A stretch of DNA of 64,000 nucleotides from NCBI GenBank assembly GCA_973895155.1, contig OZ316893.1, positions 6,944,001 through 7,008,000 of the forward strand. The letters are read 5' to 3'. The DNA is from Marsupella aquatica. Its lineage: Eukaryota; Marchantiophyta. Positions 1 through 12,160 of the stretch are shown in pieces. Made by a program: the position numbers and the translations under genes. The notes under the pieces are model-generated. The model saw only the letters and a list, made by a program, of their open reading frames with translations. It made no database searches and was not told where the DNA came from. Within the stretch, counting starts at the first letter, position 1. Every line of letters begins with the position of its first letter.

Positions 1-392
1 GCTCTCCCTTTCTTTCCTCCTGCTCTCCCTTCCTCCTTCTCCCTCTCCCTCCCCCCTTTTTACCCTTCCACACCATTATAAGAGAAAGAATTTAGGAAAT
101 CAACCTCCAAAAACTGAAATTTCACCCTCTCAAAAGCAAAATGTCAAAAGTCTATCTCATTTCAATGTGCTTCCCCTGCACTTGTTCCTTGCGAAAAACC
201 TCAATTTTAAGTCAATCTATTTTCACTATAATGCTTCACGCCAAAGTACTCTAAGGAGACTATAAAATAGCTAACACAATCATGTACTCTAGCATGTGTA
301 TTATACCTTGGATTATACCTTAAACACAATCTTGGGTACTCATTTGAGTCAACCCAAAAGTCTTAAATATCCTGGGACAATATCTAAACATC
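1..392. repeat. Pyrimidine-rich tract, then left half of an old repeat
   Basis: Bases 1-68 are almost pure C/T. From about 230 to 392 the sequence resembles 60085-60225: both carry the phrase AACCCAAAAGTCTTAAAT or a close variant, then AATATCT. The repeat continues after the Mutator-like element at 2004. No gene is seen here. Confidence 0.5.
384..392. other. 9-bp target site duplication, left copy
   Basis: CTAAACATC, identical to 2004-2012. It marks the insertion point of the Mutator-like element. Confidence 0.8.
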
Positions 393-632
393 ACACCGGG
401 TTAAATCAACATCGCATTAAGGCTCCCCAGCCTTCTTGGTGCCCGTACCTTGCCTGTCACAAATCCCAAAGCTGTTGCCCGCAAGCCCGCTTGACCGCCA
501 ATCACCATTCAGTCTGGCAGACTCTAAAGGATGCGGGACATGCCTAGCCTTGAAAGTCCACGTCTCCCTCTGTTTTGTCCCTTATTGTAATTCTCAGTGT
601 CATTGTGGCTTGTTGCTTGCATTCGTGTGATT

Positions 633-965
633 GTTATGGCAGCCTCGCATTTGCGTAACTATAAGGGTTGTCGCGTTTGTGTGACTATTTTGGCAGCCCT
701 GCAATCACGCAGCTATAAGGGTTGTCGCAGTTGTGCATCTATGTTTGTTGCTTGCATTTGTGTGACTATTTTGGCAGCCCTGCATTTGCACAGCTGTAAG
801 GATTGTCGCATTCGAGTGACTGTTCTGGCAACCCCGCATTTACGCAACTATACAGGTTGTCGCGTTCGTGTGACTGTTTTGGCAGCCCCGCATTGCGAAG
901 CTATAAGAGTTGTTGCATTTTTTGACTATTCTGGCAGCCCCATGTTTGTGAGCTATGATTTGTTT
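633..965. repeat. Degenerate tandem array, about 54-bp unit, inside the MULE left arm
   Basis: About six units each start with a variant of TGGCAGCCCCGCATTTGCG and end GTGTGACTGTT. One unit is longer because it includes a TTGTTGCTTGCATT insertion. The right arm holds only about one unit (near 1662-1700), so the array grew on one side only. Open frames across it are by-products of the repeat and are not treated as genes. Confidence 0.7.
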
Positions 966-1224
966 CTTGCGTTTGTCTGGTTGTTCTGGCATATCAGGAT
1001 TGTTTGCACAGTTTGACTGTCATTGTCCTCCTCACATTCAACCAATGAGAAATACACTTGCATTTGTGCGACTCTTCTAGTGTCCACTTATTTGCGCACA
1101 CAAGAGGTGAAGTATCCCGTGAAGTATGCTTAAGATGAGTTAGTCAATAGCTAGGTAACTTATATTTACTTCTAAAGGGCTCTTAATAAAAAGCGTTGTG
1201 TGTATTGTGCACCAAATTTCATTA

Positions 1225-1491
1225 TCATGAAGCCTCCTCATCAAGGGATACATTGAGGTCAATGGTGGTGTTTATGACTACATCCCTAGCACCACCGCCG
1301 AGGTTTATGACATGAGCAAGAAGTGGTGGAATGAATTGATTTGCTGTCCTACGTGGCCGCCTACCTTCCTTATATTCCCTGCCTAACCTACTCAAATGCT
1401 GCCCCATACATTCCCAAACCACTTTGCGCTTGGATAGTAGTGCACATGGTGTTGTGCCATCCTCCTCCTGCCATTCAAGAAAGTCGCTAAG
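1225..1491 (-). CDS. Unrecognised open frame in the MULE interior
   Basis: About 88 codons lie open on the minus strand between the two inverted arms, the first Met being at 1422. The translation is rich in Arg/Glu in the middle (for example KEGRRPRRTANQFIPP) and ends DLNVSLDEEAS before a stop. I recognise no family. It could be a gene fragment captured by the element, a relic of a transposase-associated gene, or chance. Confidence 0.2.
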   Translation of the reverse strand, partial: LSDFLEWQEEDGTTPCALLSKRKVVWECMGQHLSRLGREYKEGRRPRRTANQFIPPLLAHVINLGGGARDVVINTTIDLNVSLDEEAS

Positions 1492-2003
1492 TTACTGCTT
1501 CTTCAGTTGTATTTTTCCTACAGGATAGAACAGAAATTGGAACAAACAAAAAATATAGAACTTACCATATTGGTAATTTGAGACGAAGCTGCTTGTTCCC
1601 TTGCTTTTGTTGTCCTCAAAAGCATAGTCCTCCTTCCTCTCTTCCCACCGTGGTAAATGTTCACCCTGATAGTTGCGCAAACTCGGGGCTGCCAGAACAG
1701 TCACACGAATGCAAGCAACAAACCACAATGACAAAAACAGAGAATTACAACAAGGGACGTAAACAGAGGGGCACGTTGGCGTTCAAGGCTAGGCATGCCC
1801 TGCGCCCTAAAGAGCATCAAATTCAAAAAGAACGAAACTTTTTTGTCCGTTGATGGATCGAGGGCTAATAAATTTAGAGTCTGCCAGAACGGTGATTGAT
1901 GGTCAAGCAGGCTTGTGGGCAACAACTTTGGGATTTGTGACGGGCAGAATATGGGCCCCAAGATGACTGGGAACCTTAATGTGATGTTGATGTAACCTGG
2001 TGT

Positions 2004-2012
2004 CTAAACATC
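2004..2012. other. 9-bp target site duplication, right copy
   Basis: CTAAACATC, identical to 384-392. Confidence 0.8.
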
Positions 2013-2330
2013 TAACACCACAATATGGTGTTCTCCTTTTTCAATTTTGTAACCCACAATGGATGGATTTGGCACAATCCCTTAGAATAGTGATCAATGA
2101 AAGTAACACACTTTAATGAGGCACTGTGAGAAAAAGAGAGCCTCATCTGAAACGGATCCCTCATAATAGTGGTAGATAAAGGTAACACACTTTAATGAAG
2201 AAGTGAGAGAAAAAGAGAGGCTCGTTGGAGAGAGTTTGCTGGGAAATGACAGGAGGTGAAGGCATTAATAACTACAGTACATTGATACAACGAAATCAAC
2301 CGGAAAAAGGCCAAATAGTTCTCGTTGGGT
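2004..2330. repeat. Right half of the interrupted old repeat, with a 75-bp internal duplication
   Basis: After the MULE, the host repeat resumes with TTCTCCTTTTTCAATTTT, comparable to 60240-60265. Two similar segments, about 2090-2147 and 2165-2222, each contain AACACACTTTAATGA followed by GAGAAAAAGAGAG. Confidence 0.45.
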
Positions 2331-3780
2331 GTACCTGCCTTTCCTTTGACCCTTCCGACAACCATAAAGTTTGTGTACCTCTCCGATGTACAACCGTGTG
2401 TACTAGCGTTTCACGTGTTTACGTTCGTTCTGATCCTTTCCCCTTTATGTAAATAACTTTCGTCAACTCACTGTCAGGCATAATGGGGTTGCGTATCTAG
2501 CCTTGTCTAGGAGAATATTATCCAAGTCGCAGAAAGCAATTGCTTTGTGGTTTTGTGGTGTCCTGCAATAGGGCGAGTTGGTTCAATTATAGCGTCCACA
2601 GCCAAAGGCCCTGCAAAAGTGTTGGTTCAATAATAGCGTCCACAACCAAAGGTCCTGCGCTATGCGAATATAGCAAAATATAGAGTTCAATGTTCGAGCT
2701 GTGGGCTAAAGTTGCCATCAGTATCTGAGGTGTTTGTGGGGTCCAAATAAATAAGGACATCTATAAATGGAAGCGAGAAAAAAGACTTCCCAATTCAAGG
2801 AAGGAAGAAAAGGAGGATGAACTACTGGAGTCTCACAGTTTAATGTTCACAGTTAACTTAGGCGGTTGTTCTACAGTGAAAATAAATGCAAAAAGGCACC
2901 GAGTTGTCATTTTCGGCATAAACGAACAAACCGAAGAAATATAATTTCTAAAAGAAATGAAAGTATATAGGACTCCTGATATCAAGAACTACTGGTTTCG
3001 GAGGTCTGAAAGTTCTCAGGGCATCATTTACAACTTGCGCACTGGATACCCGCGGTCTGTATTTATTGCTGATACCTGGTTTTATAAGGTCTCACCCTTC
3101 CCTTTGCAATCGAGGGCACACTCGAGTTTCATCTGCGTTATATGTAATCCCGCCGCAGATGATTGTCTTTTGAGCAGATATGAAAGTTTCTGACTTTTCA
3201 TTCGAGTCCCAGGGGTTCATGGGTTTTTGCCTGGACAACATTGTCCAGAATTATCCAGTCCGAGAGGTAGGTTCTTCCCCAAGAATGAGAAAAACCATGA
3301 AAGTTCCACTCTTTGAATGCTGGTAACAAGTTTTCTGGTCTACAAACCGTGATTGCTTCCTAGATCCAACACAGATGCTCAGGATGCTGGAAATATGAAA
3401 GAACAGATGCTTGAAGTATGAAAGAACACAAATATGGGAATTGAGTACGAAGTATACCACGCTCGGATTTTCCAAGAAAAACCAGAAATAGCCGAATTTT
3501 TGAAGACTCTTCAAACATGGTCAATTAGCTCTTGAAAGCCACTTAATTCTCTACTGTTTTCAGAAATTTCTAAGTCGAACTCATTTCAATAATCGGAAAT
3601 TGTTCCGTAGCTAGTTTTTCTACAAAATTTTGCCGGCCTCCACCGTTTCGTTACTCATTCTCAATGCTGAGAATCTCAGAAACTGACAATTTCTTGTGCT
3701 TGAGTATCACAGCATTTCCAAAGGGAAACAAATCCCTTGAATCGAAGTGCGAAATAAATGATATGTGATAGAACCGCCCG
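2331..3780. other. Intergenic, 3' side of UTP25
   Basis: No gene is recognised. A 44-bp tandem duplication lies at 2577-2659; both units contain TTGGTTCAAT, ATAGCGTCCACA and CCAAAGG. Short open frames on both strands (for example 2957-3193 plus) match nothing I know. The UTP25 3' untranslated region should lie just left of 3781. Confidence 0.5.
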
Positions 3781-6700
3781 TCAGCAAAACATGAATAATT
3801 TATTCGTTGATGCTAACATTTTCTTTGACCGAGATGTTCCTACAACTCGCTCCAGCTGCAAAAAAGGTTCGTAATTATGTAATTTTCTGTCCGAAAGCTA
3901 TACATTTCCCCGAATAAAATGGACACGGATTCAAATGCAAGACTACGAACATACCTGTAGGTTATCATAACGCGAAAAGAGGATTGTACAGGATGGATTG
4001 TCCTTTCCTTCCAATAGATTTAACAGCTGCACCAGAGAACTCATTGATCAGCTAACGCATTTGGTTGATTTCAACACTACGACCTTTAGATAGACTTTTG
4101 GGGTTTTCATATGATTCTGCGAGCCAAAAGGTCCTCCACGAATACCTTGATAATTTTGAGTAAAATACGAATAAGATGACCCATACGCAGTAACTAGTCA
4201 AATCACAAGAACTGAATTTGATACGAGCTGCCATCTGATAGCAGTAAGATGAGCTTCCAGTTATATCTTTCACGGGATAGGTCATTTTAGGCATAACATA
4301 ACATGAGATAGATCTGATATTCACCTCCAGATAGAAGTGGGCATGGTCTGGCAGTGAGTAAAATATAAGATCCTTGATACCACGAACCTGTACACATTGC
4401 AGAAAGCCATTCTTGAGACGTTAGAAAAACGAACTTTCCTAGGTAACTACATGTGCGAACACTTTGGAGGATCGAATAACCCAAGGACGGGATGCAATAC
4501 TGACGAGAGGAATGCTCCCAAACCTCTAGAGCCACCTCATTATGGAATTCAGTAAGGCGGTTCAAAGGGAATTAACTAGGCCATTGAGGCGCACAAGCAG
4601 GTCACAGAAGTCAGCATAGTCCATTTTGAGTCTTCTTACAGTAAGCGGGATTGGTTTTGGTAAAAACATACCTTGTAACGGTGGAAGAAGTGAGCACGCT
4701 CTGTATAAAGTAAGATTTTCCGTGTCCCATGGTAAAACCATGACCGGGCACGAGAGACATCACTTTGCTTAGTATACCTGTATTCATAACATTCTCTTTA
4801 CAAATAAGCACACCTGAACAAGTATGTCGATAAATTAAGTTAACAAACTTCAGACCAAATATGACCAGCACGATCAACCAACTACCCTAACCTCTTTCAC
4901 GTCTCTACCAAAAGAATCTACATTTCACTCAACCCTCCGAGAAGAGTTTTCCCCAGTGCTGACTGACTTCCATTGCAGCTCGATGCCATGTTCTAGTCGG
5001 GAAAAAAAGATATTAAAGCATAGCAACCCCCTGCGATATATGTAAATGAGGATCGTTTTAGGGGTAAAAAGAAGACTTACTCTCCCAGAAGGCAGAATGA
5101 CGAACTTTGGGATTTCAAGAAGTTTCGAAGTCGTACAAAATCGAAGTACGATCGGATGAAAATCATTGTGCCTTCCTGAAAATCCAAATGACACAATTGA
5201 CACTGAATAAAATATAACCGCAGCTACTTACTAACAAAGGTGCCCCGTACAAAACGGATGCTAGGGACAAATAGAATATTTTTTCCATGGACTGAGTTCT
5301 GAAAAGCAATTAGCATGAGTTGCCCAGATATTAATCTAACACAACTACGACGGTGGAAGATTCGATCAGTAGAATACCTGAAAAGAATTCTTCAATTTAG
5401 GAAAAATCTGCATGAATGTCTGCATGTGTTAGTAAACTTGTATTTATCGTTAACCCCAACCTAGGCAAGCAAGCACAGCTTCTTGTAAACTACCTTCAAG
5501 ATATCATAAAAGATCGGTCCACTCAGATGTGTGTCAGCCAAAATCAGACTCAGGAGGAAATTGAGGCGAAACTTCGACCTGTTTCACGAAGAACTCAAAC
5601 CGTGCGTCATCTACATCTGTTATTCCACTGCAATCAATCTTCTCATAAACCTGGGCGTATTAGCGAAGAATGTCAATATATCAGCGACTGTCACACATCT
5701 AGACTTCAAAGCAGATACAGGGATTATTCATCACAACGCAGAATTTCTCGCTTGATTCGCAACCGGGCAAAATCTTTAAAATCACGTCCATCACACGGTT
5801 GTCCACCAACATGCTTCGTTCAGGGAGTTATAATCATGCCCATGAATAGCAAAAATCGTAGTGGACTCAACACTTAGCGAAAGGAATGAGTGAGCTGACC
5901 TGGCGTACTTGTAGCACAACTTTGGCAAGTACACCTTCATATTCACAGCGAGTCTTCACCTGACATAAACTCCCGATCAGGAGGGGACACGGACCAAGAG
6001 CAGAGGAAAAATGAATCTAATTTGACAGCAGAGGGTCAAGATCATGCAAAAGAAAGGCAAGGTTCAACCGCTCCCCGCAGACTATACAACAGTAATTGTA
6101 ATTGTTCGCTTCAGGATTTTTCATGGTATTATATGAGATGACTCTTGCTCGGTGATCAAAAGAAGATTGTACCTTTCCTGCATAGTTGACACAAGCTCGG
6201 TGGAACATGGCATTGACACCTGTGCAAGAATGTACCCCTTAGAATCTCATTGACACAAACAGACATCGTCCTAGAATTTCAAAACCAACGGTTGTCTACC
6301 TGCATCTGAAAAAGAGCTCAGGATAATTGTCTGTCGATAGTAGCGTGCATGACCATTCAAATACCTGCGCCAAGCGACCCCTGTCTTAGTATTCGCCATT
6401 CCTCTGTTTTCTCAATGGTTCCATGAGAGGACTCCCATTTCTAGACGTGAAGTGGCATTACCGATAGTGCGAAAAATTTCAAAATGAAGAGTTGGACAAC
6501 CCCTCAAAAACCAGACGGTCTCGGAAAGCTCAGCTGCAATTCACCAGGAATATATGCAATGCGTCGTCTCACCACTCTCTGATCCTCATGAAATCAGTTC
6601 CATGTTGCTGTGCCGGTATTTTGTTCATGTGATCAAAGACTGAAACAACATGAGACCAATTCTGCAGTGAAAGCACCCAGAAGGGACCAAAAAAAGAAAG

Positions 6701-9700
6701 TTAGATCAGAGGCGCATGTGGTAAAGAAAGTTTTCAGCGACAGATCTCCAAAACCCGTGGAAGTGTCTGTCTCTCAAAGCAAATGCCAAAAAAATAAGTC
6801 ACAATACTTACCTGCATCAGTATGACGTCTGTATAGTCAACAACTGCAATCTGTGACATAGGCATTGGTAAGTTGTTAAGACTACGGGTTACATGCCAAT
6901 TATGTAAAGTACTTGACTAAGAACAGGGCTTGGGGGTCAACATTTGGTCTTGTAGCTGAGTACGATACTGACTGAGAGAATCCACATTTTCTCACGCTCC
7001 ACACTTGAAAACCGTTTGGCAAACTAAACGAAACCCTCATTTGTAGATGAAAGAAATGAGGTCTCAGTATTACTGACACAGACGAACATCACTGGCCAGC
7101 CAGTACCCACCTCAATTGATGAAAGGAAATCAATGTCTTTATCCTTCTCCATCTCAGCCTCTCCAATCCGCTGTTGTCATCCGACGAAAACAGCAGTAGA
7201 TAAGTGTCAGATAGCTCCAGTATCAAGCTTTGAAACAATTTGCTGAAATTTAAAGATACTTATTACTAGCAGCATTCAAATCACAGTACAAATATAATGA
7301 TACGTTCTCCTCTTCCGCGAAATTTCTGGATCTCAGGCACAGGAAGTAGAGCATGGACCATCGCAGTTAAAAGTTGCTTTACGTTAGGAAAGGAAAACTG
7401 AGTAGTAATCCCACAGTGGGAGGCAGAATTCCTGTTTGAAGCAGAAATTGAGTTGTCTCTTACAGTGATCAGGCCAACAGGAGACGCAATTATAATGTCG
7501 GAAGAGTAAAATTCGCTGTATAGTTTGATACTTTTCCTGAACCATGTAAACAGATTCGTCAAATTAATTGCACATCGACGCGAAGAACATTAACACACCC
7601 TTATCTCGTCACTGACTACCTGAACACATAATAAACATGCCGAAACGAGTTCAACAAAATACCACCTCACCTTGTGAACTTTATTCCAATGCGAAAGTGG
7701 TCATCATTATTTCCATTGAAAAGAGCTCGAAAATCGGCAGGCTTCGTAGACTTCGTGTCATTTTTCCCAGGATACTCTTCATCTTCTCCATCAGTATTGT
7801 CTTCATCCACACCAAAATCATCGAAAAACCGTGCCTTGTGCTCCACATTGGACTGAAAATTGGAAATCCGATTGACAGCAATGACTTCTTCAGTACCATA
7901 TCATGGGAGCAAATACATAACAATCAGCACCGACCACATATCCATGCGTGTGGGTGACAGATGGGAGCTGAAACCTTGCACTAGTAGCTAACTTTTAGTT
8001 TCCCATTCACGTATCTCTAGATGCGAAAATATTTCATAATTTGCCACCGAGAGCACAGTCCGGAGAGGCTACGTAAGGATCCAACCTTTTGTGAAGGGGG
8101 GGCCAGCTTCAGCAGGCGATGTACAAACTTCAGCGCTGAACTACGGAAAGGCAGTAAAACTAGAACCTGTTACAGAACCAGAACAAGCTTTGCTGTCGAC
8201 ATGAGAAGTTAAAAGTTCAAATTACGAAAATTCTTTCAATATGGTAAACTTTTTTGCAACTGTGGGCTCATCAGTTTTGGACACATGAATTCCTTTCCTA
8301 ATTTATAATTAAAATTTTGGGTGGACTGGATTACCTTGGGTCTCGTGAATCCCTGATCACGGGGAGGGTCTGAGGCAGTACCATCCACAGTTGCACGTTG
8401 CAGTTTCTCATTGTCCTTTGTAATAAGATCTCTGGTTTTCGTAATGTGGTTGAGCTGCGAAGTTGAAGACAAAAAGCAGAAAAACATTGTGAGCCCGTCG
8501 GCATGCTATGGGACAGCTGCGTTTTACTCATTACGTATCCCCACCAGCTCTACCACTAATGACGTAATGAGTACAAGAATGACAGGGAATAGAACCATGA
8601 CGTCATTGCGTTCCACTCCCTTAGCTTCACGACCATAAGTACAAGAATGACAGGGAATAGAACGCATACGTCAGAGTTAGGGGAAACTTTCCATCAAAAA
8701 TTTGAAAATTAGACCAGTATAACCTCAGTCCCCTATATGTTCTTGTACTCCAACGTTCAGAGAAGGAACCGTACAATGTGAAAAACATAAGCATCTATCA
8801 TACTCGAGTCTTGTTGACCATCGTGATCATAACCGAACTTATTCGTGTTCAAGATATCTAGATAGCTGTTACCTGCAAAAGTCGACGAAGCCACGAGACA
8901 TGCCAGTGTCAAGCTAAGGGACGACTGTAGCACTGAATATTTTTCAGATTGGGTCAGAAGGTAACTAAAACGCGTCTTGATTCATAATAACAACAACGTA
9001 TAGGTTTCTAAGTGGACACTCGATCAACAATGCAAAAAGTGATTAAAGAACACAAAGACCAACTCAAACTTATCAACAATACAAAGACCCTAAACCCTGG
9101 AATAGTTCCGTCTCAGCGTTCGCACTACTCAGTCTTTCACACAGAATCAGAATCTTACATAGAGAGAAAAACTGGCACTGTTGCTCAGACTCGAAGTCAC
9201 CCCAAGTAGGTTTCCTATATAATCCCTTCCAGCAATCTTGTAGCCGTTTCTTTACAGCACATGCTGATAGAATATTCTCATCCTAAAAAAAGGAGGGAAT
9301 CAACAGTAACATATAAGAACTCATGGGAATATGTCCACAATGACAATTATTCAATAATGTCATCTTAGGTCACAACAGCACCATCATTCTTACCTTGGGT
9401 ACAGCTGATGTATTAAAAATCCAGCTCCCTCCTTGGACGCCTGATGCTGGAACTTTGCAATTGAACTTCTGCTTAGCTTGCACCAGCTGTGCTATTTCAT
9501 CATCTACCAGTAAGCGTTCCACATGAGTCTTGAAGGGACTGTCCAAGCACAAATATCAATTCCGTATGAACAAAATTAGGCTTAATGATTTTTCTATTCA
9601 TCGACTTTAAAACCTCAACAACTACAGAGATAAGAGATTGCCAGGGCCGTAGTTGCTTCTCACTCTGGACAGATGCCAGCCTGCTCTCCGCTCGCAACCC

Positions 9701-10958
9701 GTGCCTCATTTACATCCTCTTCGTTTTCATCCTCAGATTGAGAATGCACCTGCTCAATATCATCATCCGATGCAGCCTCGTTTTTCGAAGCGCCTCCAAT
9801 TTCTTTCCCAGGTTCAATTTCTTTTTCTACTGGCTTAAGAGAATTTTGGTGCTCTTCCTCAGCTCCATCAGCTTCTGCATAGAATGTCAATTATATCATA
9901 AGCCATGGATCCTACACCTGTTCTTGGAAAAAAAATACAAAGTGATTCCCCTAAAGTACACATCTGAGACGTATAATGCTCTTAGTTATAGTGCCGTGAG
10001 AAATCCTCAGTAGATAAGTTCACGACAAAGTTCATGACAGTCCTTTCCCGTGTAATAACAAACAACTGAAAGTCGTAATGATAACTAATGAAACAGCTAT
10101 GTACTGCAAAGTCGCCTACCCTACTGCTGCGGGATGGATTGCTGACACTTGAAATTTCGGAAGATTATCTATGAAAAACTATTGGGTGAAGCTTAAGAAA
10201 ATCACCATCTTCTGAGCCTTCTCCAGAATTCATTCCGTCAATTTCAAGTTCTTCGCGTTCATCTTCCTCATCGGAGCTGCTTGCACCTCGCTCTTCTCTC
10301 TTTCTGCACACATTGAGCTGACATTATTTATCGTGCAGAGAGGAAGGTCACACATCCGCTAATGATACCTAGTAATTACTGACGCAGCTGGAAATAGTTT
10401 AGATAAGGAAATTGTCCACAGACCAGGTGCATGAAAAAGCACGGATGAAAGCAAATCGTGGTTAGTACAGTTTCGTCACTGAACAGGGCTAAAAGGAAAA
10501 ATTACCTTTGAGCATAAGCATGTGCAAAGGATCCACCTTTTGCTTGCAAAGACTGAAGAAGTGAGCTGTACGCAGTCGCATTGTCCTCGAGAATGACTGC
10601 GGTCTCCTCTTCACCGGCACTTTCCTCGTCAACATGAGGAACAATTGCTTCTGTAGCCCCAATTCACGACAATAAATGCTCACTCGCAACCGAGGCATGT
10701 ACAATTCATGACCAAAACAGCTTCCGAAAGCACTGGTGACACTCAAACTGTCACTCGAAAACCCGCTAAAGGAAAATTACAAACCTAATGCGGAAGATAA
10801 TAAAAAATTGCACACAGTCGAAACACATTCTCCCGAACACAGGAAGGCCGATAGAGACTCTGTTACAGTGCATCCAAAACATTTGATTCACACAGAGAAT
10901 TTCAAAACATACCATGCTTCCTTTTCCTCCCCCTCCACCTTTTCACGCCCTTCTTCAT
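3781..10958 (-). CDS. UTP25: UTP25 homologue (U3 snoRNA-associated protein 25; Def/DIEXF family), 24 exons
   Basis: UTP25 is a nucleolar SSU processome factor needed for early 18S pre-rRNA processing. It has a helicase-like fold but lacks working DEAD-box motifs. Exons in transcription order: 10958-10913, 10650-10506, 10303-10206, 9874-9664, 9538-9394, 9282-9159, 8872-8775, 8454-8335, 8166-8086, 7852-7671, 7536-7464, 7170-7111, 6850-6812, 6661-6573, 6364-6300, 6219-6173, 5959-5900, 5650-5579, 5407-5378, 5175-5081, 4777-4672, 4387-4325, 4026-3955, 3855-3781. Every junction is GT/AG and keeps frame; the total is 2196 nt, 731 residues, close to the usual 720-760. The start is [12 protein letters not shown], a basic nucleolar-type tail, then acidic Ser/Glu/Asp stretches to about residue 165. 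Family signatures include [111 protein letters not shown] and a C-terminal LFMFC. DYTD (466-469) stands where DEAD would be. Exons are small (30-211 nt). Confidence 0.95.
8571..8680. repeat. 68-bp direct repeat in UTP25 intron 7
   Basis: GTACAAGAATGACAGGGAAT followed by AGAAC occurs at 8571 and again at 8639. Both copies are followed by a sequence holding ACGTCA. The repeat lies wholly in the intron between exons 7 and 8. Confidence 0.75.
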
Positions 10959-11440
10959 GATGAACACCTGTGCGCTCCTCCTCACCGCTTCCCGCGCACT
11001 TAGCGACCAGACATTCGGCTCCAAAACCCGTCCAGATATATAAAGCACCACCGTCGCATTCCCTCAACTTTCCTCTGTCCTGTAAACCTTGCACCTTGCA
11101 CCTTGCACCATCCCCTGCTCAATTCTCGTCACCCTCGTCCCAGACACACAGAGCCAATGCACTAGAACCGATTTCTCCTCGCCTATGAACGATACAGAGA
11201 GACAGGGGAGAACCTTCAGACTTTAGTGTTCCGAAACCCTACATTCACTCGAGGTAGCCAGTAGAATTGTATGGGAAGAGTTCAATCTTCATAAACCCTA
11301 AACCCTCGTTCCAAATACTCTATACACTAGGTCAGCTCCAACCCAACGGTGTCGAAGGAGAATTTATTGTTCATAAACCCTAAATCCTCGTTCCAAATAC
11401 TCTACACTATGTCGTCTCCAACCCAACAATGTAAGAAGCC
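10959..11440 (-). promoter_or_regulatory. UTP25 upstream region with duplicated telobox block
   Basis: Upstream of the UTP25 start lie telobox-type motifs: AAACCCTA at 11235-11242, AAACCCTAAACCC at 11293-11305 and AAACCCTAAA at 11375-11384. The last two sit in an 82-bp tandem duplication (11288-11369 and 11370 to about 11435). In plants, teloboxes are characteristic of promoters of ribosomal-protein and ribosome-biogenesis genes, which fits UTP25. The transcription start itself cannot be placed. Confidence 0.55.
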
Positions 11441-12160
11441 AAGTCCAACCCATTCATTAGAATGCTATTTACTGTAGTTTCTGAGAACCTTTATTTTTTT
11501 TGTTATTGGAGTTGTGTTTTGGTTACCTGAGTGTTTTTTTGTTCATGAGTGTTAGGGCTTTAAATCTATGGTTGTCAGATGCTGAGACCTGCTGTTTAGG
11601 AAAATTGTCTATCAGGCTTGGGGCTGCTTGTCAGTTGGCCATGATAGATATGTATAGTGAACCAAAAAAATAATTTGTCATACTGGGTATTTAATTATAA
11701 CCACTAAGCGAACCCCTGTTGGATTAGAGATGCTCTAACACCCAGGTTGCAAGAAGAAATCATGGAGTCTAGGCAAAAGTACTGTATGACTGAACTCTAA
11801 ATAGAGAATGTTGGGTTTACAGTTTGCCATGTTTTTGGCCAAATATACAATATTGTAATCCTTTTAAGATTAATTATCACAACGTCCTTTCTTCGGTCAC
11901 GAGTGAATTGGTTTAACCCCAGTTACTCATAAGGAATCTTACGGGCCTGGGGTTGTCATATCAAACAATTCTATGGAAACCACAGCCCTCGGGTCAGATT
12001 CACAAACCTCCACTAGTGATCTCCTTAGGGCAGGCCCTTTGACAAAAAATGTAGCATCACTTTAGTATACAATCAGGCCATAATTCTCATTGTCTGTTTA
12101 CAAACATTTGGTGGGAATAGTATCTGGCAATCAGATTTATGTTTTGATTTATTCTAATCA
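11441..12160. other. Intergenic, nothing recognised
   Basis: AT-rich, without a convincing gene, array or terminal repeat. It separates the UTP25 promoter from the Helitron-like end at 12161. Confidence 0.4.

Larger units (their letters stand above)
393..2003. mobile_element. Mutator-like (MULE) non-autonomous element with long inverted ends
   Basis: The left end begins ACACCGGGTTAAATCAAC. The right end, read on the minus strand, begins ACACCAGGTTACATCAAC. The inverted arms stay similar for about 280 bases on the left (393-670) and about 340 on the right (1662-2003). The right arm has an extra stretch of roughly 65 bases near 1800-1870. The element is flanked by a perfect 9-bp direct repeat CTAAACATC at 384-392 and 2004-2012, the duplication size typical of the Mutator superfamily. 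No transposase domain is seen, so it must have been moved in trans. It splits an older repeat whose unbroken relative lies near 60.1-60.3 kb. Confidence 0.82.

Noticed and set aside
5236-5304. Possible UTP25 exon (frame [16 protein letters not shown])
   Set aside because: Exons 19 and 20 join in frame and contain the conserved [11 protein letters not shown] sequence; including this block would duplicate that segment.
5416-5877. 153-codon plus-strand frame
   Set aside because: It overlaps UTP25 exon 18 on the opposite strand and has no homology of its own.
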